From UBA6170 sp034429975 (GTDB lineage Bacteria > Chloroflexota > Anaerolineae > Anaerolineales > Anaerolineaceae), in the NCBI GenBank assembly GCA_034429975.1, contig DAOUFM010000151.1, positions 41,474 through 105,473 of the forward strand: DNA of 64,000 bases. Direction: 5' to 3'. Below, piece by piece: positions 52,205 to 60,893 of this stretch (its first letter is position 1; each line of letters opens with the position of its first letter). The notes beneath the pieces were generated by a model that saw only the letters and a list, made by a program, of their open reading frames with translations, did no database searches and was not told the DNA's origin. The position numbers and the translations under genes were made by a program.

Positions 52205-54291
52205 TTCTCTCCTGTTAATGGGATTGTAAACCAGAACTCCGAGCCGCCCCCTTTGCGATCACGGACTCCAACCTGACCACCATGAGCCCGGATGATTGCA
52301 TGAGAAACAGACAATCCCAAACCAGACCCTTTTTGTAATCTACCACTGTTATTCTTCTCAACCACAATGCCGGTGAAAATCTTGTTACGATACACGTCTG
52401 GCACGCCTTCTCCCCGGTCCCCGATACATACTTCAATTACTTTTCTCTCTTCTTTTACATCTAAAGAGATTACTTCATCATTTGGGCCATATTTACTGGC
52501 ATTGGATAACATATTTAAAAGCACCTGATTGATTCGTCTGCCATCTATCTGAACCATTGGAAGATTCGCCGGAATATTTATCTTCAGGGTTTGTCCATAT
52601 TTCTTTAATAAAGGTTCAATGGTTTGGCAAGCATTATTTATAACCATTTTTAAATCACTTGGTTGCGGGCTGACATGAAAACGACCTGTTTCAATATTTG
52701 ACCCTTCTAATAAATTGTCAATTAAATTTTCCAGGTTTAATGTACTCAGATATATTGAATTCAACAACTCTTGCGTTTCTGAAGGGGTTAACGAACTAAT
52801 TTCTTCTGTTAATATCTCAATTGAAGCTGATAAAGCTGTGAGGGGTGTTCTAAATTCATGGGTAATATTTCCCAGGAATGATCCCAATAGATGGCTGAGC
52901 GCTTCTTCCTGATTAGCGTCGCGTAATACTAATACCGTTTGCGGTTCTTCTAAAGAGTTCTGAACTAATTCAGCACGCGAAATGGATAAGAGCCGGTTAC
53001 TACCATCCTTAAGTGTGAAATTTGACCTGATCTTTTCTCCAACAGGTGGGATTAACGAAAGAAAATTTAGATATTGCTCGGATGGTATTAACACATAGTT
53101 TATAGATTTTCCAGCAACCTCAGAGGCTTCCCAACCTAAAATTCGGGTCGCACCAGGACTAAAATAAGAGATATCTTCATTCTTCAGGATAATTATTCCT
53201 TCCACAATCGATGTGAGCAGTAAATCACTCCAGAGTTTTTCTTTTTGTAAGGAAGTGAGAGCTTCTTCGATCTGAATTCTGGCGTTCTCCAGGACCTGAG
53301 ATAATTCAACAACTTCCTTCAATTTTGTATCAATATTGATTGGCTCAGAAAGATCTAAATGTTCATAAAGAGTTGCGGATTCAATTAATTTCGCTAAAGG
53401 TTTTTGTATTTGTTGGGCTAAAAATGACCCAGCAATGATGGAGCCTAAAAGAACAAATAAAATTACTATTGTCAGATGCAATTCTTGCTGGCGTTGATCT
53501 TGCTTAATACTGGTGATATCTAGTGCAACCTCAACTTCAAGACCAGTATTATTTAAAGGAAAATGTGAAATATAATACGTGTGTCCGCCCATGCGATAGG
53601 ATTTCTGAAATTTGGGATCTAAGGAATTCGACGGCAAAACCCGTAAATTAGTTTTCTCTGATAATCTGCTACCAAAACTATTTGCCAGTACCTGGTCCTG
53701 ATAGATAATTGAGTGGTATAAGTCACAGGTACTGCACATTTCCATTAGTAGTTGGTCATCTAAATGAATACTTAAGACAATTATGGGCGATTCGGGGTTA
53801 CCCGCAAGGATTTTATCTCTACGAAGCAACCACGCTTGCCTTTCTCCATTCACTAAAGCTGTCGTGTAAATTAAATTACCTTCCAGATTACAGTTTTGAG
53901 TAGGGAGAATATCGCCTGAAAAGGAGATTATTTGACCTCGGTAGTCACAAACGATTATCGTATCAATTTTAGGAATCCCTTTATGAATTTCATCTAAATG
54001 GATTTTTAACTGAGATGGATTCTCCAATCCATTTATTGCATCAGACGCCAGATGAGATGAAATAAGGACAACCAGGTCAGTGAGCTTATTTTCCTGGGCC
54101 TGATAAAAGGAACTGATCATTGATAGACTTTGTTGCCGTTTTGCGTTTTCCAGATAACGATAATTGATCCCCAAAGCCGTTAAACCAACAATGGTGACAC
54201 TAATTATCGTGAGAAAAGCCATACTGGCGATTATTTGAGTTCGTAATGAATATGTTTTTAAATTATCCGACTTAAGGTGATTAATACCCAC
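52201..54291 (-). CDS. Membrane sensor histidine kinase with extracytoplasmic domain, HAMP and PAS
   Basis: 696 residues from GTG 54291 (GGAG upstream). Order: membrane helix 17-42, extracytoplasmic sensor domain of about 225 residues, membrane helix 271-292, HAMP to about 345, PAS about 350-465, HisKA with His478 (LGNITHEFRTPL), and an ATPase domain with DRGEGVPD and GSGLGLSVSHA. The outside domain contains Cys186-x-x-Cys189 (MCSTCDLYH) plus Cys115 and Cys133, which could sense redox state or bind metal. It is co-translated with the response regulator. The signal is inferred to concern respiration, given the neighbouring operon. Confidence 0.92.
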   Translation of the reverse strand: MGINHLKSDNLKTYSLRTQIIASMAFLTIISVTIVGLTALGINYRYLENAKRQQSLSMISSFYQAQENKLTDLVVLISSHLASDAINGLENPSQLKIHLDEIHKGIPKIDTIIVCDYRGQIISFSGDILPTQNCNLEGNLIYTTALVNGERQAWLLRRDKILAGNPESPIIVLSIHLDDQLLMEMCSTCDLYHSIIYQDQVLANSFGSRLSEKTNLRVLPSNSLDPKFQKSYRMGGHTYYISHFPLNNTGLEVEVALDITSIKQDQRQQELHLTIVILFVLLGSIIAGSFLAQQIQKPLAKLIESATLYEHLDLSEPINIDTKLKEVVELSQVLENARIQIEEALTSLQKEKLWSDLLLTSIVEGIIILKNEDISYFSPGATRILGWEASEVAGKSINYVLIPSEQYLNFLSLIPPVGEKIRSNFTLKDGSNRLLSISRAELVQNSLEEPQTVLVLRDANQEEALSHLLGSFLGNITHEFRTPLTALSASIEILTEEISSLTPSETQELLNSIYLSTLNLENLIDNLLEGSNIETGRFHVSPQPSDLKMVINNACQTIEPLLKKYGQTLKINIPANLPMVQIDGRRINQVLLNMLSNASKYGPNDEVISLDVKEERKVIEVCIGDRGEGVPDVYRNKIFTGIVVEKNNSGRLQKGSGLGLSVSHAIIRAHGGQVGVRDRKGGGSEFWFTIPLTGEK

Positions 54292-54639
54292 TAAAACTCC
54301 TAAATTATTTTCTGAAATTGAAGAAACATCAAATGAATTTAAGTATTTTACAATAAAATTTATAACCAGGAAAACAAATGAGAAATATTGTTAACAAAAA
54401 GGCAAAATTCCTCATCTCCTAATGAAAAAATGGAGAAAGTCACAACCTTTTTTATAGAATATTATTTTGTTTTAATTTATTAATTGGATTTCAACAAACC
54501 AGGATTTCCTTGGTTTTATTTTGTTCAAAACCGATCTTGATATTTTAATAGCGTTAACGGTATCCGGAGCTAAAGGGCAGGCGCAATAAAAATTTGCGTA
54601 ATTCGCGCTGCTATTACAGGAAACTTTTGTGAGTTTTAA
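54292..54639. other. Intergenic AT-rich region, no gene identified
   Basis: About 350 bases between the kinase start and the helicase remnant. It contains the perfect palindrome TTGTTAACAA at 54389-54398, a possible regulator site upstream of the kinase. A minus-strand frame at 54472-54708 overlaps the pseudogene and is not credible as a protein. Confidence 0.5.
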
Positions 54640-55852
54640 TAAATTTCCTTTTTTCCCACAAATCAATGCTGGGATATCAACTGCTGGATATGTAAATCCA
54701 ACGCCCATTCAATCACAAACCATAGCGGCAGTCTAAAGTGGTTAAGATGTCCTGGGATCGGCACAAAAAGGAACTGGAAAAACTGCGGAATTTGTATTGC
54801 CTATTCTAAACCAGTTAATAAAAAGGTCCGAGAGGGGAAATTCGTGCTTTGATCCTCTCTCCAACCAGAGAATTGGCTGAACAAACTCATCAAGTTATTA
54901 AGAACCTGGGTAAACAAACCAGGGTGCGGAGTATGACTATTTATGGAGGTGTCAGTTCTTTATCTCAGATCAACTCGCTTCGTTCCGGGGTTGAAATTGT
55001 TGTTGCTTGCCCTGGCCGATTGTTAGATCTTAAACAACAACGGGCTATCAATTTGGATTTTATTGAAATATTGGTTGTTGACGAAGCTGATCAGATGTTT
55101 GATATGGGTTTTCTGCCCTCTATTCGACGTATCATTTCATTTGTTCCCTCCAAGCGACAGATCTTATTGTTCTCTGCCACAATGCCAACTGAAATTCGAA
55201 AGTTAGCTGCTGAGATGCTGCAAAACCCGGTGACGATTGAGATTAGTATCACAAAACCGATTGATACGATTAACCATATATTTTTTTCATTTGACCAATC
55301 GCAAAAACTTGACATGTTACCATATCTCTTAAATGAAAATGATGAAGGGAAAGTAAAGTTTTTTACACGTACAAAAAAACGTGCAAAAAACTAGCTACTC
55401 AAATAGCCCAGGCAGGTCACAAATCCACCTCATTGCAAGGCAACTTATCCCAAATCCAACGCGATGAGGCTATGAATGCTTTTCGAAAGGAACAGGTGAA
55501 TGTTCTGGTTGCATCGGATATTGCTGCTCGCGGTATTGATGTTTCACAGGTTTCACAAGTAATCAATTTTGATATCCCTGATACGGTAGAAGCTTATACC
55601 CATCGTACCGGGCGTACTGGACGAATGGAACATCTAGGCAAAGCATTAACTTTAGCAACGCTAGATGATATTCAAATGGTGCGATCTCTTGAAAGATTGC
55701 TGGGAGCAAGAATGGATCGGCGTGATGCCAGTGAATGTAATTTAAATAAGAGTTTAATTAACAAGAATATTTATACCCATGATGATCAATCTATGGGGAA
55801 AAAAAACGATCTGGTCGGAAAGCCTATCTTCAAAGATATTAATGAAACATAG
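54640..55852 (+). pseudogene. Decayed DEAD-box RNA helicase (RhlE-like)
   Basis: Helicase motifs can be read in order but not in one frame. The Q-motif region (STAGYVNPTPIQSQTIAAV, from 54674) is followed by TAA at 54734 and TAA at 54743. Then comes a Walker A variant AQKGTGKT, a frameshift in the G run at 54834-54837, motif Ia PTRELA, VDEAD (motif II, the DEAD box itself intact as DEADQ), motif III SAT, and a second frameshift at the A run 55385-55390. The C-terminal domain follows with DIAARGID and HRTGRTGR to a stop at 55852. Four independent lesions mean it is inactive. The beginning of the gene before about 54660 is not recognisable. Confidence 0.9.
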
Positions 55853-55903
55853 ACAAGATATTTCAACGCTTTGTTTACTAATTTGTAATTTTCTTAGCGA
55901 CAG

Positions 55904-56554
55904 TTAGATAGAAGTATAAGTAAAGGTAGCATATCCCCCGGGAATTGCGAATCCTTGAGCAGTAAATAGCTGGAAGACAAAGGTATGATCTCCATACCAT
56001 TCTGAACCAAAAGCCCAAAGATTAAATTCGACTTTTTCCCCTGGAGCCACTGCCTTGTCTATCGTTGTTTCCAATTGAACCGTTGGCTCACCAACATAGC
56101 TGATCAATTTCACTTTTGAACCAGCTTCCCAGGTAATTGTACCTGTGTTGCGAAAGCCTAAGGCGATACCAAAACTTTCATTTCCAACGTATTCGCGTTT
56201 ATTTTCTGGGTACGAGACAACATACAGCACTGAAGCTGAAATGACAGTTTCCTGGGTGGGTGTATTGGATGGCTCAGGAGTAATTGTTGGGGTAGGGGTG
56301 TCTGGTAATGGTGTTGGTGAAGGCGGAATTGGAGTTTGAGTTGGAGCCGGCGTATTGGATGGTTGGAGAAGAGCAACCTGTGTGTTTTGTGCGTTTATAG
56401 TTTTTACAACCGCATCAATGATTTCGGCTTCGTTGATTGCGGGTTGAGCGATAGTTGGCTGGGGAGAACATGAAGATATAGAAAGAGTAAGGAAAATAAC
56501 AAAAATTAAGAAATACCGGTATGAGCGAGAATTAAATTTCAAATTTTTCACCAT
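55904..56554 (-). CDS. Lipoprotein with proline/threonine linker and NBR1-type Ig-like domain
   Basis: About 216 residues if it starts at ATG 56554; the frame extends to 56623 but the extra residues precede the signal sequence. A lipobox ends at ISSC (Cys29). A long spacer rich in Pro/Thr repeats (PTPLPDTPTPTITPEP) leads to a C-terminal domain of about 100 residues (VLYVVSYPENKREYVGNESFG, RNTGTITWEAGSKVKLIS, EWYGDHTFVFQLF), which resembles the Ig-like domain from NBR1, frequent in Chloroflexota surface proteins. It is probably a surface-exposed binding protein. Neither start has a clear ribosome site. Confidence 0.82.
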   Translation of the reverse strand: MVKNLKFNSRSYRYFLIFVIFLTLSISSCSPQPTIAQPAINEAEIIDAVVKTINAQNTQVALLQPSNTPAPTQTPIPPSPTPLPDTPTPTITPEPSNTPTQETVISASVLYVVSYPENKREYVGNESFGIALGFRNTGTITWEAGSKVKLISYVGEPTVQLETTIDKAVAPGEKVEFNLWAFGSEWYGDHTFVFQLFTAQGFAIPGGYATFTYTSI

Positions 56555-56663
56555 GATGTTTATGCAATAAGCTTGAATAATACCATAATTTTGACAACTA
56601 AAATGGTATCCTGCATAAATCAAAAACGATGAGAAAGAATCTCAGATGAAGATATTAGCTTAT

Positions 56664-57107
56664 TTAGCGCCCGTATCCGTATCCAAAAATGTATTTCTCC
56701 ATACTTTGGATGAGGAGATCTTTATCCTGAATGCTTATTTTGACAACATCTCCGATACTGATCAATCCAACCAACTTGTTTTCTTCAACCACGGGAAGAT
56801 GGCGAATACGGGTATTGGACATAAGAGCCATACATTCTTCAATGGTTTCATTCGGAGAAATAACAAAAACATCCTTCGTCATTAATTCACTGACTGGGGA
56901 ATCGAGATTCATGGTTTTCGTTTTCGCTACTCTTCTTACGAAATCCCTTTCTGAGAAAACCCCGGCAATAGTCTCATCTTCCATTACCAGAACCGCACCG
57001 ATTCTTTTTTCCGCCATTAATTCTAAAGCTTCAATAATAGGGGTTTCTTTTTTAACCGAAAATATTTCGCTACCTTTTGCTTGTAGTATAGAAGATACAA
57101 GATTCAT
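56664..57107 (-). CDS. Tandem CBS-domain protein
   Basis: 147 residues from the ATG at 57107 (GGAGGG upstream; the ATG at 57119 overlaps that site). Two CBS motifs fill the protein: EALELMAEKRIGAVLVMED with GVFSERDFVRRV, and ISPNETIEECMALMSNTRIRHLPVVE with GLISIGDVVK. CBS pairs bind adenine nucleotides or SAM and act as energy sensors. It is a stand-alone protein with no attached effector, so its partner is unknown. Confidence 0.92.
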   Translation of the reverse strand: MNLVSSILQAKGSEIFSVKKETPIIEALELMAEKRIGAVLVMEDETIAGVFSERDFVRRVAKTKTMNLDSPVSELMTKDVFVISPNETIEECMALMSNTRIRHLPVVEENKLVGLISIGDVVKISIQDKDLLIQSMEKYIFGYGYGR

Positions 57108-57397
57108 TGTTCCCTCCATGAGTTGAAATTGGTTGATTCTATTTTTCTAAAAATTTCTTAATTGTAAAGAAACAAACCTTAACCCGATTTTATTATTGTT
57201 AAAAATCGTTTAGTGATGGAGTAATGAACCGATTTGTCTGAAAGCTAATATATTTTTACAATCTAACATGGAAAAATTCCTACAAGGATTTCTGCAAGAA
57301 TATTTCGTTTGATGTTTTTATTTTATAGAAATTATTTTTAGAATGCAAATAAAAATCTAAGAAATTTGGTAATTGAGCAATTGTTTTGGTGAGATGG

Positions 57398-57421
57398 TTG
57401 TTATATTGGATAATATAACAA
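57398..57421. repeat. Perfect 10-bp inverted repeat with 4-base loop
   Basis: TTGTTATATT (57398-57407), GGAT, AATATAACAA (57412-57421). Either a regulator site or a hairpin; it lies about 60-110 bases upstream of the remnant at 57.5-57.7 kb. There is no T run typical of a terminator. Confidence 0.7.
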
Positions 57422-57529
57422 AATTATGATAAAGAAAAAGAAATCTTAAAGTTATACGAAATTTAAAATGTTATCTATATGAGGTTGGCATGATCGGTAG
57501 AATGCTGGGACAAGACTGAGAGAGATTCA

Positions 57530-57715
57530 ATGATCTTGTTTTATGAAGATGAAATGGTTCACTTTGGTTGGAACCTCCTCAGGACCACAGAGATGGCTGG
57601 ACAGTCAATGTCGATGTATGCCTTTATAAAAGGTGAAAGAAGTGTTATGGTTTATTTTATGCCAGATGCAAGTAGAAGAACAATGATTCAGATTATTTTG
57701 GGGGATGGGGGATAG
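57530..57715 (+). pseudogene. Probable gene remnant with an FY-x-x-EM-x3-GW type domain
   Basis: A frame of 61 residues with a protein-like composition: ILFYEDEMVHFGWNLL, then a strand, YAFIKGERSVMVYF and TMIQIIL at the end. The spacing FYxxxMxxxGW, followed by KGxRxVxV strands, is known from small domains in Anaerolineae lipoproteins. The frame continues upstream for about 13 codons (to a TGA near 57491) without a signal peptide or start. The GC content is higher than the surroundings. It is likely the tail of a broken gene; a short real protein is possible, since GAGAG precedes the ATG. Confidence 0.4.
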
Positions 57716-57888
57716 AGGATGAAGATAAAATAGAAAAATTGGTAAAATGTAAATGGCATGGATTCTGCAATGGGATATCTATTTCGGAAACATACTATAA
57801 AATACATCAAAGGGTGTTTTTGCACATCTTCTAGTTATTGTATCGCAGGCTTTTAATTTATTAAAACTACTGAATTATTTACCAAAAT

Positions 57889-60726
57889 ATGAATTTTGAA
57901 CTAAAAACCCCCACAACGAAAAAAGAGTTTTACAAAACGATCATTTTTCTGATCGCCGCGTTATTACTTGGATTCTTCGCAATTTTTTCATTACGGCAGG
58001 AAATAATAAAAGATCAATTATGGCCCTGGGTTTTGTTGGTCCTCTCAATGGTTTTAGCTGGCAGTAATTTAAAAAAAATAGAGCCACTTTTGTTTCACAA
58101 TAAAATGGAAGTTCAGGATTGTGGAGATTCCAATGCCAACAAAAAAAAATATGGGGTTGGTTTTATCGTTGGATCGATTCTTTTTTCTATCTTTATATTT
58201 TTGAAATTGTTTCCGGATTATAACAAATGGCATGGAACATTTGTGCCATGGCTAATTTCTATCTTTTTGTTTTTTGTCGGAAGCGTTTTATTGGGATGTA
58301 TTGGTAACAGTTCTGAAAGAGTTAAAGCAACTTGGGGGTATTGGCCCGAAGACAAAAAATTTCGAAGATTCGAAATAATTGCATTTTTATTAATTTTCGC
58401 TCTCTCAATTTTCTTACGAGTATATAGAATCAATGAAATACCCCCTGGACTTTTTATTGATGAAACGAATGCGGGGCTGGATGCCTTGTATATACTCGAA
58501 GGTAGAGATGCGTCTCCCTTTGCAACGGGTTGGTATGGGACACCTTATGGCTACATCTATTATATGGCAGGTGTTATTAAACTCTTTGGTGGTAATTGGA
58601 TGAGTTTGAAAATAATATCCTTAATCCCGGCTATATTAACGATTCCAGCAATTTATTTTCTTGTGAAATTATTATTCGGTCCTATACCAGGATTAATCGC
58701 CATGTTACTAATGGCGATTAGTCGCTGGCACCTTACGATGAGTCGTTGGGGTTGGAATGAACTGGCCCCACCTCTCTTTCTAATTGCGGCATTGTTTTTT
58801 TTGGTACGCGGATTAAGAGGTCGGCGGGCAAGTGATTACGCAATCAGTGGAATCATCACCGGATTAATGACTTACACGTATTTGAGTAGTCGTTTGGCTA
58901 CTTTTACGATTCTTTTATTTATTGTTTATTGGTTTTTAACAGATCCTCTTGGAGTGAAAAAGTCTTTTTTGGCAAGCAAAACAGGAATCCTGATTTTTCT
59001 ATTATCTCTCACAATCGTTTTGTCCCCGATTCTTGTTACCTATATAACTGATCCTTTTACCTTTAATAATCGTGTTAATGAGATTACGATAATAAGGGAC
59101 ATCAAAGCACAAAATAGCATCGAACCGTTTGTTGACAATCTGTCTGATACGCTAAAATTTTTCCACCAAACAGGGGATCTTAATGGAAGACATAATTTAC
59201 CTGGCGAACCGATGGCTGATCCTTTTACTGGATTATTCTTAGCAATTGGTGTCTTTTATGCTGTCATTAATTTACGGGATTACCGCTACTTTTTATTGAT
59301 TACCTGGTTAATTATTGGCTTATCGGCCGGTTTCCTTAGTTTGAATCACCAATCTCCACAAGCTTACCGTACCATTAATGCTTTACCCGCAGCAATGATT
59401 TTAGCTGCAGTTCCCATTGATTTATTTGCTCGTTCTTTCAATTTTGCTATTAAACAAGCTAGATTGAAAAGACTATCTTTCCTGGTCAAATATTTACCAA
59501 TTATTTTTATTGTTAGCATATTAATTGCTGCAACTTTATGGGAAGAAAATACTTACTTTGTCAAACAAGCAAATTCAATCTCAGTTTTGAGTGATTTTAA
59601 TCCAACCGAGAATGAAATTGCGCGAGAAGTGCTTGAAGCTCACCGTTCTCAAAAGAAGGTTTATGTAAGCCCAAGATTTTATAGCTTTTCCCCATTAAAT
59701 TTCCTGATGTATGGCGAAGTTAAAGACGAAACGGGTGAGAATACATTAGAAAACCCTCCTTACAAGGCAATTATTCCAGGAATAAATTTTCCAATTCCAT
59801 TTACCAGCCAGGATGTAGTTATTTTGCTTGACAAAGAATACTATTCTTTATTTAACTATTTTGCGAATATTTACCCGGATGCGCATATCAGCTTGGGTTC
59901 ACTTCCGAATAATGATCCCCTTTATATGAAAATTGAGATTCCAAAAGAACAAGTAGCCGCAATTCAAGGAGTTATTCAACGAACGAAGGATTCAACCGGT
60001 GAAATAAAAGAAAATAAAGTAGACCAAATCGCCTGGCAACCTACAGATAATTTACCTGTTGAAGTTGAATGGTATGGCTATTTACAAATAGAGAATGGTG
60101 GGAATTTCAATTTTATATCTGATAAAAATATCGAAATATTGATGGATGATCAGCTCTGGACTGGCCCAAAATATCTGGGGAGAGGTTTTTATTATTTGGT
60201 TGTCAAAAATCTTGATGATTTATCAAAACCATTTCAATTGTCATGGAAAATTGATGATGGAGAGGTTGAAGGAATTCCCTTCAATTCGATCTTTAATCTT
60301 CCAAGTCAACGAAATGGATTGTTATCCTCTTATTTTAAAGGCATTGATTGGGAAGGTGACCCTGTTTTTCAGCAAATTACTCCATTTCTTCTACTTTCAT
60401 GGCCAGATCAGTATCCAATTGTTAATGAGAGTTATTTTAGTGCCCGTTTTACTGGCACTTTACTTGTCAATGAGCCAGGGGATTATCAGATTGTCATTGA
60501 GGCTGACGATGGAGCACGGCTTTTGATTGATGATGTTGAAGTTGCTGCCGGTTTGCTAGAAGATCAACCTAACGATCTTGAAGTTCGTTTATATTTATCA
60601 GAAGGTCAACATAAAATTCAGGTCGACTATTTTCAGACCGGGGGAGGAAGTGTTCTCCGACTTCTTTGGGCAATTGGAGATCGACCATTAACTCCAATTC
60701 CGCCAGAGGTATTATTGCCTTATTAA
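57889..60726 (+). CDS. GT39-like membrane glycosyltransferase with C-terminal PA14-type domains
   Basis: 945 residues. Several membrane helices from about 20, then the GT39 (PMT/ArnT-like) catalytic loop GLFIDETNAGLDALYI with the Asp-Glu pair, and about ten helices in total to roughly residue 570. The outside C-terminal part has two beta domains: PVEVEWYGYLQIENGGNFNF and, more clearly PA14-like, SSYFKGIDWEGDPVFQ...ARFTGTLLVNEPGDYQIV. PA14 domains bind carbohydrate. It probably glycosylates exported proteins or lipids from a polyprenyl-phosphate sugar. The ATG has no clear ribosome site; the neighbour downstream is another GT39-like gene. Confidence 0.88.
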   Translation: MNFELKTPTTKKEFYKTIIFLIAALLLGFFAIFSLRQEIIKDQLWPWVLLVLSMVLAGSNLKKIEPLLFHNKMEVQDCGDSNANKKKYGVGFIVGSILFSIFIFLKLFPDYNKWHGTFVPWLISIFLFFVGSVLLGCIGNSSERVKATWGYWPEDKKFRRFEIIAFLLIFALSIFLRVYRINEIPPGLFIDETNAGLDALYILEGRDASPFATGWYGTPYGYIYYMAGVIKLFGGNWMSLKIISLIPAILTIPAIYFLVKLLFGPIPGLIAMLLMAISRWHLTMSRWGWNELAPPLFLIAALFFLVRGLRGRRASDYAISGIITGLMTYTYLSSRLATFTILLFIVYWFLTDPLGVKKSFLASKTGILIFLLSLTIVLSPILVTYITDPFTFNNRVNEITIIRDIKAQNSIEPFVDNLSDTLKFFHQTGDLNGRHNLPGEPMADPFTGLFLAIGVFYAVINLRDYRYFLLITWLIIGLSAGFLSLNHQSPQAYRTINALPAAMILAAVPIDLFARSFNFAIKQARLKRLSFLVKYLPIIFIVSILIAATLWEENTYFVKQANSISVLSDFNPTENEIAREVLEAHRSQKKVYVSPRFYSFSPLNFLMYGEVKDETGENTLENPPYKAIIPGINFPIPFTSQDVVILLDKEYYSLFNYFANIYPDAHISLGSLPNNDPLYMKIEIPKEQVAAIQGVIQRTKDSTGEIKENKVDQIAWQPTDNLPVEVEWYGYLQIENGGNFNFISDKNIEILMDDQLWTGPKYLGRGFYYLVVKNLDDLSKPFQLSWKIDDGEVEGIPFNSIFNLPSQRNGLLSSYFKGIDWEGDPVFQQITPFLLLSWPDQYPIVNESYFSARFTGTLLVNEPGDYQIVIEADDGARLLIDDVEVAAGLLEDQPNDLEVRLYLSEGQHKIQVDYFQTGGGSVLRLLWAIGDRPLTPIPPEVLLPY

Positions 60727-60893
60727 TTTATGGTAACTTGAAGAAATGATTAAAATTCGTTTATATTTCAAACAAGAATCCTTGCGTGTGAATTTCATAA
60801 ACAAAAATATAAGTATTTGTGATCTTATTCTATCTTCTTGGTAAAATGCCTGTTATTCTTAAAAGAATATTATCTGTTTGCAGATTGGGACTT

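Larger units (their letters stand above)
57108..57888. other. AT-rich region mostly without genes
   Basis: About 780 bases. It holds two hairpins (57185-57208: CGATTTT/AAAATCG; 57398-57421, listed separately) and a higher-GC island at about 57482-57715 that carries a gene remnant. No tRNA-like or repeat structure was seen in the rest. Confidence 0.6.

Noticed and set aside
54472..54708. Minus-strand ORF of 78 codons
   Set aside because: No ribosome site, low-complexity composition, and it overlaps the helicase remnant on the other strand.
54849..55394. Programmed -1 frameshift at A AAA AAC in the helicase gene
   Set aside because: The heptamer is in the right frame, but two nonsense codons and a second frameshift upstream show that the gene is decayed.
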